The position numbers were made by a program, and so were the translations under genes. Below are positions 22,623 to 33,830 of a DNA stretch of 64,000 bases, piece after piece. The notes beneath the pieces are model-generated. The model worked only from the letters and a program-made list of their open reading frames with translations. It ran no database searches and was not told the origin of the DNA. Origin of the DNA: Yamagishiella unicocca (taxonomy: Eukaryota > Chlorophyta > Chlorophyceae > Chlamydomonadales > Volvocaceae); assembly GCA_003116995.1 (NCBI GenBank), contig BDSL01000138.1, forward strand, positions 150,521-214,520. The letters run 5' to 3'. Every line of letters starts with the position of its first letter. The first letter of the stretch is position 1.

Positions 22623-23429
22623 AAGTGTTCGCGACCGAGTTAAAATTACGATGATAGGGCGCATATCCATTGGAGCAACCCTGTCGTTCGTACAAATCAC
22701 AGAGGTAATGCGCGCTCAGCTCATGATCACGAGAGCACCTCAAAGTAAAACTAGTATCACTCAGCGTGTGCTGCATCTACAGACCACATTTGTAGCAGAA
22801 GATGCAGACACCACCCCCATTTAGACAGTCTCCAATCACAACGCCCTACGGCGTCCCGTTTGTCATACCCCCCATTCCCAAGACACACTGCCTCTTCCCG
22901 ACGCCGCTGCTGCAGCAACCTAGTTTGCGCAACCATCGTGCATGGGCTTGCGGCTAGGGACGGCCACTCTGCTGGGCCTCTATGCTGCCGTGCCACCCGC
23001 CACCGCGCCCGATCTCGAGTGCGCTGCGCACTTTGACACCTTGCCTGCGTTGCAAAGAACACACACAGGCAAGAGTCGTACAGCCGTCCTAGAGCGAAGA
23101 CAAAGGGCAGCTGCACCACGGCAACCAAATCGTTGGTCACGAAGCCGTGTGATGCACGTGCGTCCGTGTCGCGCGCGTTGCCAAAAGGCCTACATCGAAA
23201 CGGCAACTGCGTGACCTGCTAGCGTATGAAGCCAATACCCCTCTCCCCCACCAATCCAATTACGCCCCAGCCGAAGTCCGTGGCGCTCCACCTAAGCGGC
23301 ATGGCCGAGCCTCACTCGTCCCAGCGGCACGCCTTTGTAACCCCTGCCCAAGCCCCACCCTCTCGTTTCCCCCGAGAAGACCGTAATGGTGTCAGTTTCG
23401 TCCGTGCACCCACACAACCCTTTTCACTG

Positions 23430-26400
23430 CTACTCCGCAAATAGCTCGCGGCGTGCAGCATCACAAATCGACTTACTCGTGGCGTGGTAGTCGTCCCAGC
23501 AGGGCAGATTGTCGGTCGCCTCGTTGATCATGGCCACGATCAGCCGCACCAGGTTATTCTGAACGATCTGTGGTGGCGAGGGTAGGGCGGACGAGCGCGC
23601 TGGGTGGTGAGGATTGCTGAGCCAGATGCGGAAATTCGCCAGATGCGGAAATTCGCCAGACCGCCTGAGAAGAAAGGAACTACAAAAACATTGAGGGTTG
23701 CGCGGTTTTGTTTTTTGTTGGCCACTATTGTTTGATATCTACCTGAAGGCAAGGCTTACAGCACCGCAGCATGCGGAGGCCGGCGCTGTAGAGAGACACC
23801 CACACCCACGCACACGCGACACATTGCACCCCGCTACGCAAGGCGCGAGCAACGTGTGGCCCCCCACGCCACGCAGAGCGACGTCACGGGCGGCTCCGTA
23901 CCGGCGGCGGCATGGGCAGGTTGCGCGGAGGCGGCTTGACGCTGTACTCGCGCTTGTCAAAGGTGTACACGGCCAGCGTGCTGTTGTCCGTGATGTTGCC
24001 GTCCTTGTCGAAGCGGCAAGGGTAGGTGAGGTGCAGGAGGTAGAAGGGCCGCCCCTCGCTGTCCACCTCCTCCTTGTCGAACGGCGGGTGCGACAGCATG
24101 TTGGGGATCACCTGAGGCACAGGCACAGGCACAGGCGCGGATGGAGGGAGGGAGAGAGGCATGAGAGGAAACCCGTGGGCCTAGGAGGGGGAGCTCCAGG
24201 GGGGGTATGAGTGGGAACCCGTGGGCCGGAACTGAAGAGTAAAGCCGGTCAGGAAAAGTTTGGTTTACATGTCTAGGATTGCGAACTGGAGAAATTGGCT
24301 TTGGTAACTACGGAGTGAGGGAGGCTAGACGGACGCTGATGTGAGCTCACGGCACCCCGGATAGGGACACTTGAGGGCCAGATACCGTGGAGTAGTTGAG
24401 GCCCAGATACCGTGGAATATATTTGACGCTTAGCGGTGGATCAACACAAGGGGAGGACACGCACCGCACGTAGGAGACCCGCAAGCGCGTGGAAAGCACA
24501 CATGGCAGGCCGCAAGGGGTCAGATAGGTGACCCTTGGGTCCTTCCCTCCCTGCCAAATCCTGCCCGCCTGCTCTCCCTACCCCCCTTCCCACCCCACTG
24601 CGCCTCCGCTCCGTGCAACCGCCGCCGCCGCACCTTCATGTTGGCGTTCTGGCTGGCACGGTAGGTCGCCAGCGAGTATGCATACATCTCCAGCACCCAG
24701 TTCCACGCGTCGTGCGCCTCCTTGTCCTCATAGATCTCGATGGTGGTGTTGTACCAGATGGGGGCCAGCACCCGGAACTCCTCCACGCTCACGAAGGTGG
24801 GGCTATTGCCGATCTGCGGCACGCGGTGCACCTCCTCATCGGACACGTTGCCGATGAACTTGCGCACGACGCTGGGGTAGTTCCAGGGAACGATGTAGGA
24901 GAAGAGCGCAGCGCCCTGGCTCTCGCCGTTCATGAGGTTGGGCATGGGCCGCAGGAACAGGTGGTCGGTCTCGCACATGACGAAGTATTTCTGGTGGCGG
25001 CGTCGGTGTTGGCGGCGGGAGTGATGGTGGGAGTGACGATGGCGGCGTCGGTATTGGTGGCGGAAGTGATAGTGGGAGTGGCGATGGCGGCGGCGGAGGT
25101 CCAGCGAGAGATTAGACGGCGGCGGTGGCGCGATTATGGACGCGTGGAGCGAAGTGGGTGGGGAAGAGGGTAGGGCAAGCGGGGAGGGGCGCTGGTAAGA
25201 TGGGAGGAAATGGCTTGATGGGTTGGCATGAGGCGGAGGGGCGGCACGGTTAGGGCGGCGGTGGGAGCAGTGGCAGCGCATTCGCGTAGCCCCAAAACAG
25301 CCAAACACACATCATGTGTCCCTCCAACCCCATGTTCTTAGGTTGTACCTCCAGCCCCCTGTTTTTGGGTTGCACCTCCCAGTAAACACACGCACCCAGC
25401 GACCCCAGGAGCAGCATCCCTTCCCTACACCCGGCGCGGCCCGCTAGCCGGTCGTCGGGTTTTAGACCCGAAGCGGAGCAAGCAGGAGGGGGCACGAGGG
25501 TGTCTGTGCGGTGTGTGTGCCTTTTTAGGCCACACGCGGAACGTGCCATACGCCAGTCCCTCAGCTACCGTTTTGGGTTAATTTACTTTGGATATCACAA
25601 CGATTGACCCCCTAGGACATGGCAGCAATCCCGCGTATTTGAAAAAAGTCGCTTGCGTTCGGAACGCCCAGGCGTAACTGCGGTCTCCTCCCGCTTTCCA
25701 GCAACAGAGCGCAGTGGTGCCGAGCAGCGCTGGCGGTCATAGTCAGCTCCTGGGCTATACCCCTCCATTGCACGCGGCCTTTCCTGGCTTTTCAGCGCCC
25801 CTCTCCCCTCCATTTCCCCTTCCCCCCGCCCCGGCTTGCATGCACCCCACAACCAATGGATGCAGCTCGGTACCTAGCCGCACAGTTTGACCGCACGACA
25901 TGATATGCTCGGGGGGGAGGTGTACGGCAACCACTCCGGCACACGTAGCGGGGGGGGAGAGGTGTATGGCAACCACTCCAGCACACGTAGCGGGGGGCGG
26001 GAGAGGTGTACGGCAACCACTCCAGCACACGTAGCGGGGGGGGGGGCCGAGGTGTATGGCAACCACTCCAGCACACGTAGCGGGGGGGGGGAGAGGTGTA
26101 TGGCAACCACTCCAGCACACGTAGCGGGGGGAGGGCGAGGTGTATGGCAACCACTCCAGCACACGTAGCGGGGGGGGAGAGGTGTATGGCAACCACTCCA
26201 GCACACGTAGCGGGTGATCGCGGGGGAGGGGGGTCGATGCTTGCAGCGATGTGGGTATGCTGCCCTGCCGGCGGGCCGGTGCCCGACCCAATTGCCCTGC
26301 ACGTGGAGCTGCCCTGCACGCCTCCACGTGTGCCATACATGCGCCTCACCTCCGGGATGCTGACTTTATTGAGCCACTCCATGAACGCGTACGGCCTGTT

Positions 26401-26952
26401 GAGTACGATGTACGTCGTGTTCTTGGAGACGGAAGGGGGCAGCGGGTCCACCACCACGGTCGGAACCTCGTCCATAAGGTCGTCCGCTTTGCCGCTGTGG
26501 AGGATCCGCGTGAAACCACCCATGTCGCACGCCGCCTTGCGCAGGCATGCGTCGCGCTGCTTCTTGAACCAGTAGTAGTGGATGCGAGCCTGCCAGTGAT
26601 TGGAGAACCCCGCCGCGGTGGTGACCACGTGGTATGCCCGGGGGTTCTGCACTGTGCTGCCATACACCAATTTCGTGACGGTGACGGTCTCCGTCTTTAT
26701 CGGCACCTCCTTGCAAGGGCTCTCTGACGCGCCCTGCCCGTCGCCATTGAGCTTGACAAGGCTGCGGCTGCGGAATTGAGCAGTCAGGCCACTTGCACCG
26801 TTAGATCCGCCAGCAGCGTTGCTTCCAAAGCTGGCCTGGAAGACACTGTACGCAAAGAAGAGGAGCGCTGCGGCCACAAAGAACCCAGCGACGTGCTCAA
26901 GGCGGAATCCGCGTCTCCGTGCTGCAGGCTTAAGAGGACCGCCCGACTTCAT
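23430..26952 (-). CDS. HPAT: Hydroxyproline O-arabinosyltransferase (GT95 type)
   Basis: Four minus-strand exons, all phase 0: 26350-26952, 24634-24990, 23902-24111, 23430-23567 (435 residues). Residues about 20-42 form one membrane anchor after a basic N-terminus, as in a type II Golgi protein. Family blocks follow in order: NHWQARIHYYWFKKQRD, DMGGFTRILHSG, LMDEVPTVVVDPLP, VLNRPYAFMEWLN, TDHLFLRPMPNL, IGNSPTFVSVEE, WVLEMYAYSLA, FDKREYSVKPPPRNLPMPPP and a terminal NEATDNLPCW. The known enzyme adds the first arabinose to hydroxyproline in extensin-like wall proteins, and volvocine walls are rich in hydroxyproline glycoproteins. The last exon reads straight to a TAG at 23430; a GTAAGT near 23475 could alternatively be a donor. 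Intron 1 is 1.36 kb and repeat-rich. Confidence 0.93.
24170..24234. repeat. Dispersed CCCGTGGGCC...GGTATGAGTGG repeat
   Basis: A block reading cccgtgggcctaggagggggagctccagg and gggggtatgagtgg in HPAT intron 2. The same block recurs twice in tandem at 57003-57112 after the MCTP-type gene. Confidence 0.75.
25905..26216. repeat. About 45-bp minisatellite in HPAT intron 1
   Basis: Seven units of roughly 43-48 bp sharing GGCAACCACTCCAGCACACG followed by TAGCG, a poly-G run of variable length and GAGGTGTAT. Most length variation is in the G run. The rest of the intron (24991-25904) shows GT-rich trinucleotide repeats at 24998-25100 and nothing recognisable. Confidence 0.9.
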
Positions 26953-27184
26953 CTTGGCGCGTTGTCTCCCCTAGTAATCGTGATCGCGCTGCGAAAGCCG
27001 TCAGCGCACGTCAACGATGGTCCAGACTCGCGGCCGTTGCAACAGTGCGACAACGAGAGTTCCACTAGTGTGGCATTCTTATTATATGTATGCTGGTCAC
27101 GTGTGATATCTGTGTATGGGAAACGATGGAGCCGTCCGCACCAAATTAAGCAAGTAGCAATGGGTCGCTTCGCCGGTTTGCACA
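26953..27184. promoter_or_regulatory. 5' flank and presumed promoter of HPAT gene
   Basis: Only 232 bp separate the HPAT start codon from the target duplication of the 14-kb mobile block. The core promoter must lie here or has been displaced by the insertion. No TATA box could be assigned. Confidence 0.35.
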
Positions 27185-27191
27185 ACAGCTG

Positions 27192-27619
27192 CAGCTAAGT
27201 CTCCCGGTAAGGCGTCATACTCGGCATGGGATCATACGACATATGGCATGCCACATATTATAGGACGCCACAGTCAAACTAACTTTACATTAGGGACTGT
27301 AAAGTCAAACTTTCTATGCATGGCGTCCCATAATGCATATGACGCCAATATACATGGACGGATATGTCGCAGTGCAAGCAGAACAACAGTTGTAATGAAC
27401 ACATTTCCTTTATGAATAGCAACTGCGGTAATGTGAGATACCGGTAGAAACGTCTGTAGAAGTAAAAATGGCTGCGTTGCAGCACGGCGCGCGTCAGCGG
27501 CTATCGAACTCTTGGTGGCGTATCGTCGAGCGCTACCGCTCTATGACTATAAGCGCAATTACATCCTGTTAGGATGCGAGCTACACTCATTCCTTCAACG
27601 AGATGTCATCAGCAAGCAT
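27192..27619 (+). repeat. Left terminal inverted repeat of element A
   Basis: 428 bp whose reverse complement occurs at 41158-41301 (outer 144 bp or so) and 32708-32992 (inner 285 bp), almost without mismatches. Includes an inner imperfect palindrome around 27283-27312 (AAACTAACTTTACATTAGGG / ACTGTAAAGTCAAACTTT). Confidence 0.9.
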
Positions 27620-27639
27620 GTCGTTTCAGCGTTCCTCCG

Positions 27640-27835
27640 GCTCCACTTCTCTAAGAAGAGAACCTTTTTTAACAACACGAAATAATTCAGAGCGCAGTGG
27701 GGTGGCTCAGTCACGCAGCTGCGGATGAAGGCCCGGGTACGTTTGCGGATGCTTTCCTTGGGGGTCTTACCCGGCCCCACAATCAAAGCCCTTGCCGGCT
27801 GTCGCCCACTCGGCCCCAGTGAAAACTACTAAAGC
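27640..27835 (-). pseudogene. Shared coding remnant FSLG-x-x-GR-x-PARA-x-IVG-x-GKTP-x-ES (copy in A)
   Basis: On the minus strand this segment reads FSLGPSGRQPARALIVGPGK then TPKESIRKRTRAF. It aligns residue by residue with the copy in element B (33650-33800: FSLGRRGRLPARAVIVGAGK, TPNESAS). Conservation of protein sequence beside diverged satellites suggests a real exon on the far side of the satellite array from the other exons. Function unknown; the G-x-GK-T resembles a P-loop only superficially. Confidence 0.5.
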
Positions 27836-27859
27836 GGCAGGGCGGGGGGGCTAGCTTAA

Positions 27860-30800
27860 TCCCGCTTTTGGTGATCCAGGCGCTCCCTTGCTGCTGGATT
27901 AGGGAAAGTGCCCGATTGTTGCCGTAGGGGACCCTATGCTTCCACCGCCGCGCCCAACTAGTATCTAGTATGATAGTACAGAGCTGGTATGGCGCGGGGG
28001 ATGGTCTGGCTTGAATTAGGACAGCAATCCTGCTTTCGGTGGTCCAGGCGCTCCCTTGCTGCTAGCGGGGCTGGAAGAGGGAAAGCGCCCGATTGTTGCC
28101 GTAGGTGACCCTATGCTTCCACCGCCGCGCCCAACTAGTATCTAGTATGATAGTACAAAGCTGGTAAGGCGCGGGGGATGGTCTGGCTTGAATTAGGACA
28201 GCAATCCTGCTTTCGGTGGTTCAGGCGCTACCTTGCTGTTAGTGGGGCTGGAAGAGGGAAAGTGCCCGATTGTTGCCGTAGGGGACCCTATGCTTCCACC
28301 GCCGCGCCCAACTAGTATCTAGTATGATAGTACAGAGCTGGTATGGCGCGGGGGATGGTCTGGCTTGAATTAGGACAGCAATCCTGCTTTCGGTGGTCCA
28401 GGCGCTCCCTTGCTGCTAGCGGGGCTGGAAGAGGGAAAGCGCCCGATTGTTGCCGTAGGTGACCCTATGCTTCCACCGCCGCGCCCAACTAGTATCTAGT
28501 ATGATAGTACAGAGCTGGTAAGGCGCGGGGGATGGTCTGGCTTGAATTAGGACAGCAATCCTGCTTTCGGTGGTTCAGGCGCTACCTTGCTGTTAGTGGG
28601 GCTGGAAGAGGGAAAGTGCCCGATTGTTGCCGTAGGGGACCCTATGCTTCCACCGCCGCGCCCAACTAGTATCTAGTATGATAGTACAGAGCTGGTATGG
28701 CGCGGGGGATGGTCTGGCTTGAATTAGGACAGCAATCCTGCTTTCGGTGGTCCAGGCGCTCCCTTGCTGCTAGCGGGGCTGGAAGAGGGAAAGCGCCCGA
28801 TTGTTGCCGTAGGTGACCCTATGCTTCCACCGCCGCGCCCAACTAGTATCTAGTATGATAGTACAGAGCTGGTAAGGCGCGGGGGATGGTCTGGCTTGAA
28901 TTAGGACAGCAATCCTGCTTTCGGTGGTTCAGGCGCTACCTTGCTGTTAGTGGGGCTGGAAGAGGGAAAGTGCCCGATTGTTGCCGTAGGGGACCCTATG
29001 CTTCCACCGCCGCGCCCAACTAGTATCTAGTATGATAGTACAGAGCTGGTATGGCGCGGGGGATGGTCTGGCTTGAATTAGGACAGCAATCCTGCTTTCG
29101 GTGGTCCAGGCGCTCCCTTGCTGCTAGCGGGGCTGGAAGAGGGAAAGCGCCCGATTGTTGCCGTAGGTGACCCTATGCTTCCACCGCCGCGCCCAACTAG
29201 TATCTAGTATGATAGTACAAAGCTGGTAAGGCGCGGGGGATGGTCTGGCTTGAATTAGGACAGCAATCCTGCTTTCGGTGGTTCAGGCGCTACCTTGCTG
29301 TTAGTGGGGCTGGAAGAGGGAAAGTGCCCGATTGTTGCCGTAGGGGACCCTATGCTTCCACCGCCGCGCCCAACTAGTATCTAGTATGATAGTACAGAGC
29401 TGGTATGGCGCGGGGGATGGTCTGGCTTGAATTAGGACAGCAATCCTGCTTTCGGTGGTCCAGGCGCTCCCTTGCTGCTAGCGGGGCTGGAAGAGGGAAA
29501 GCGCCCGATTGTTGCCGTAGGTGACCCTATGCTTCCACCGCCGCGCCCAACTAGTATCTAGTATGATAGTACAGAGCTGGTAAGGCGCGGGGGATGGTCT
29601 GGCTTGAATTAGGACAGCAATCCTGCTTTCGGTGGTTCAGGCGCTACCTTGCTGTTAGTGGGGCTGGAAGAGGGAAAGTGCCCGATTGTTGCCGTAGGGG
29701 ACCCTATGCTTCCACCGCCGCGCCCAACTAGTATCTAGTATGATAGTACAGAGCTGGTATGGCGCGGGGGATGGTCTGGCTTGAATTAGGACAGCAATCC
29801 TGCTTTCGGTGGTCCAGGCGCTCCCTTGCTGCTAGCGGGGCTGGAAGAGGGTAAGCGCCCGATTGTTGCCGTAGGTGACCCTATGCTTCCACCGCCGCGC
29901 CCAACTAGTATCTAGTATGATAGTACAAAGCTGGTAAGGCGCGGGGGATGGTCTGGCTTGAATTAGGACAGCAATCCTGCTTTCGGTGGTTCAGGCGCTA
30001 CCTTGCTGTTAGTGGGGCTGGAAGAGGGAAAGTGCCCGATTGTTGCCGTAGGGGACCCTATGCTTCCACCGCCGCGCCCAACTAGTATCTAGTATGATAG
30101 TACAGAGCTGGTATGGCGCGGGGGATGGTCTGGCTTGAATTAGGACAGCAATCCTGCTTTCGGTGGTCCAGGCGCTCCCTTGCTGCTAGCGGGGCTGGAA
30201 GAGGGAAAGCGCCCGATTGTTGCCGTAGGTGACCCTATGCTTCCACCGCCGCGCCCAACTAGTATCTAGTATGATAGTACAAAGCTGGTAAGGCGCGGGG
30301 GATGGTCTGGCTTGAATTAGGACAGCAATCCTGCTTTCGGTGGTTCAGGCGCTACCTTGCTGTTAGTGGGGCTGGAAGAGGGAAAGTGCCCGATTGTTGC
30401 CGTAGGGGACCCTATGCTTCCACCGCCGCGCCCAACTAGTATCTAGTATGATAGTACAGAGCTGGTATGGCGCGGGGGATGGTCTGGCTTGAATTAGGAC
30501 AGCAATCCTGCTTTCAGTGGTCCAGGCGCTCCCTTGCTGCTAGCGGGGCTGGAAGAGGGAAAGCGCCCGATTGTTGCCGTAGGTGACCCTATGCTTCCAC
30601 CGCCGCGCCCAACTAGTATCTAGTATGATAGTACAGAGCTGGTAAGGCGCGGGGGATGGTCTGGCTTGAATTAGGACAGCAATCCTGCTTTCGGTGGTTC
30701 AGGCGCTACCTTGCTGTTAGTGGGGCTGGAAGAGGGAAAGTGCCCGATTGTTGCCGTAGGGGACCCTATGCTTCCACTGCCGCGCCCAACTAGTATCTAG

Positions 30801-32640
30801 TATGATAGTACAGAGCTGGTATGGCGCGGGGGATGGTCTGGCTTGAATTAGGACAGCAATCCTGCTTTCGGTGGTCCAGGCGCTCCCTTGCTGCTAGCGG
30901 GGCTGGAAGAGGGAAAGCGCCCGATTGTTGCCGTAGGTGACCCTATGCTTCCACCGCCGCGCCCAACTAGTATCTAGTATGATAGTACAAAGCTGGTAAG
31001 GCGCGGGGGATGGTCTGGCTTGAATTAGGACAGCAATCCTGCTTTCGGTGGTTCAGGCGCTACCTTGCTGTTAGTGGGGCTGGAAGAGGGAAAGTGCCCG
31101 ATTGTTGCCGTAGGGGACCCTATGCTTCCACCGCCGCGCCCAACTAGTATCTAGTATGATAGTACAGAGCTGGTATGGCGCGGGGGATGGTCTGGCTTGA
31201 ATTAGGACAGCAATCCTGCTTTCGGTGGTCCAGGCGCTCCCTTGCTGCTAGCGGGGCTGGAAGAGGGAAAGCGCCCGATTGTTGCCGTAGGTGACCCTAT
31301 GCTTCCACCGCCGCGCCCAACTAGTATCTAGTATGATAGTACAAAGCTGGTAAGGCGCGGGGGATGGTCTGGCTTGAATTAGGACAGCAATCCTGCTTTC
31401 GGTGGTTCAGGCGCTACCTTGCTGTTAGTGGGGCTGGAAGAGGGAAAGTGCCCGATTGTTGCCGTAGGGGACCCTATGCTTCCACCGCCGCGCCCAACTA
31501 GTATCTAGTATGATAGTACAGAGCTGGTATGGCGCGGGGGATGGTCTGGCTTGAATTAGGAGAGCAATCCTGCTTTCGGTGGTCCAGGCGCTCCCTTGCT
31601 GCTAGCGGGGCTGGAAGAGGGTAAGCGCCCGATTGTTGCCGTAGGTGACCCTATGCTTCCACCGCCGCGCCCAACTAGTATCTAGTATGATAGTACAGAG
31701 CTGGTAAGGCGCGGGGGATGGTCTGGCTTGAATTAGGACAGCAATCCTGCTTTCGGTGGTTCAGGCGCTACCTTGCTGTTAGTGGGGCTGGAAGAGGGAA
31801 AGTGCCCGATTGTTGCCGTAGGGGACCCTATGCTTCCACCGCCGCGCCCAACTAGTATCTAGTATGATAGTACAGAGCTGGTATGGCGCGGGGGATGGTC
31901 TGGCTTGAATTAGGAGAGCAATCCTGCTTTCGGTGGTCCAGGCGCTCCCTTGCTGCTAGCGGGGCTGGAAGAGGGTAAGCGCCCGATTGTTGCCGTAGGT
32001 GACCCTATGCTTCCACCGCCGCGCCCAACTAGTATCTAGTATGATAGTACAGAGCTGGTAAGGCGCGGGGGATGGTCTGGCTTGAATTAGGACAGCAATC
32101 CTGCTTTCGGTGGTTCAGGCGCTACCTTGCTGTTAGTGGGGCTGGAAGAGGGAAAGTGCCCGATTGTTGCCGTAGGGGACCCTATGCTTCCACCGCCGCG
32201 CCCAACTAGTATCTAGTATGATAGTACAGAGCTGGTATGGCGCGGGGGATGGTCTGGCTTGAATTAGGACAGCAATCCTGCTTTCGGTGGTCCAGGCGCT
32301 CCCTTGCTGCTAGCGGGGCTGGAAGAGGGTAAGCGCCCGATTGTTGCCGTAGGTGACCCTATGCTTCCACCGCCGCGCCCAACTAGTATCTAGTATGATA
32401 GTACAGAGCTGGTAAGGCGCGGGGGATGGTCTGGCTTGAATTAGGACAGCAATCCTGCTTTCGGTGGTTCAGGCGCTACCTTGCTGTTAGTGGGGCTGGA
32501 AGAGGGAAAGTGCCCGATTGTTGCCGTAGGGGACCCTATGCTTCCACCGCCGCGCCCAACTAGTATCTAGTATGATAGTACAGAGCTGGTATGGCGCGGG
32601 GGATGGTCTGGCTTGAATTAGGACAGCAATCCTGCTTTCT
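27860..32640. repeat. 177-bp satellite array with 354-bp dimeric higher-order repeat
   Basis: About 27 monomers spaced exactly 177 bp (for example GCAATCCTGC at 28024, 28201, 28378, 28555 ... 32626). Two monomer types alternate. One has GGTCCAGGCGCTCCC, AGCGGGG and GTAGGTGACCC; the other GGTTCAGGCGCTACC, AGTGGGG and GTAGGGGACCC. The dimers are nearly identical to each other over 4.7 kb, so homogenisation acted on the 354-bp unit. There are no reading frames. Confidence 0.95.
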
Positions 32641-32707
32641 GCCAGACTGTCTGCAGACACCGTAGCCTGTGGCGTCTGTGTGTTGCTGGCGATGGCGGAT
32701 ACCGTTG

Positions 32708-32992
32708 GCATGCTTGCTGATGACATCTCGTTGAAGGAATGAGTGTAGCTCGCATCCTAACAGGATGTAATTGCGCTTATAGTCATAGAGCGGTAGCGCT
32801 CGACGATACGCCACCAAGAGTTCGATAGCCGCTGACGCGCGCCGTGCTGCAACGCAGCCATTTTTACTTCTACAGACGTTTCTACCGGTATCTCACATTA
32901 CCGCAGTTGCTATTCATAAAGGAAATGTGCTCATTACAACTGTTGTTCTGCTTGCACTGCGACATATCCGTCCATGTATATTGGCGTCATAT
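32708..32992 (-). repeat. Inner part of right terminal inverted repeat of element A
   Basis: Reverse complement of 27335-27619. It ends abruptly at GGCGTCATAT (32992), where element B begins; the missing outer part resumes as GCATTATGGG at 41158. On the minus strand it contains an open stretch reading RRALPLYDYKRNYILLGCEL, which suggests that the TIR is partly coding. Confidence 0.9.
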
Positions 32993-33640
32993 CGGGTGCC
33001 GGCGGACCGGGCGCCGTACGCGCTCGTCCAGCCGGCCGACCCAGGGCGGACGCTCCGGCGGACGCGCCCTGTTTCGACCTGGCAACTCGCAGCTTCGGGC
33101 CGGCTCGCGCGACATTCCGGCAGAGAACCTTCCTACGGAACTTTTTCGGGTCGCTCGAGCGTCGCAGGAGCTGTGGCGACGCGCTTTGTGGAGCGATGCA
33201 CGTCCCATGGAGGCCAGCAAAGCCAGCAAAGCACTTTGGGCGGGCCAGGAGGCGCGCGGACGGCCACTCTGCCACTCCTGTATGGCAATGCACTCGCCAT
33301 TCCTCGCGAAAGTAAAAGCCGCGGGAAAGTAACGCTACACGAGCGTCCGTACAGGGCTTCTTTGCCAAGTCCAATCAGTATAATACGTAAAGGGGTGAGA
33401 CCCCTTCAGAGTCCGATGTGTTGCGGTCTGCGGTCAACATGCACAAGAGGAACGACTGTCGCTATCTCGGTGGCGTTGACGACCGCGGTTCTTGTAACGG
33501 CTGTTCATTGCTGTTCATTGCATAGCGTTACACCTCTTCAGAAGGTGTAAGCTTGCAGCTTACTTGAGCTAGATGATCGTCGTCGATCCTAAGCGCGCGC
33601 GCGCGAGCCCACCCTAAGCGCCAGGAAGGGCTCGGACTAC
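32993..33640. other. Left end of element B, no gene assigned
   Basis: GC-rich, with GGCGGACG/GGCGGACC motifs near the end (33000-33070). A plus-strand open frame to 33332 (…ELFRVARASQELWRRAL…) could be coding, but has no splice partners or family resemblance that I can name. Confidence 0.35.
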
Positions 33641-33642
33641 AC

Positions 33643-33830
33643 TCAGTTACACTCAGTGAATGCTGCAGCTCGGGCGTGCACCATGTTCTCGTGCAAGGCG
33701 CCGGTGCTCGCGCTTTCATTGGGGGTTTTGCCCGCCCCCACAATCACAGCCCTTGCCGGCAGTCGCCCCCTGCGCCCCAGAGAGAACTCCTGCGCCCCAT
33801 ACAGCGGGGGGGCCGGCTTAGTCCCGCTTT
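33643..33830 (-). pseudogene. Shared coding remnant (copy in element B)
   Basis: Minus-strand segment after a possible acceptor GGGGCGCAG: EFSLGRRGRLPARAVIVGAG then KTPNESASTGALHENM, stop at 33643. It is homologous to the copy in element A at 27640-27835, and is a candidate downstream exon of the gene that starts at 40826. Confidence 0.45.

Noticed and set aside
32844..33332. 162-codon plus-strand open frame crossing the A/B boundary
   Set aside because: It starts in the TIR of element A and ends in element B, so it cannot be an ancestral gene.
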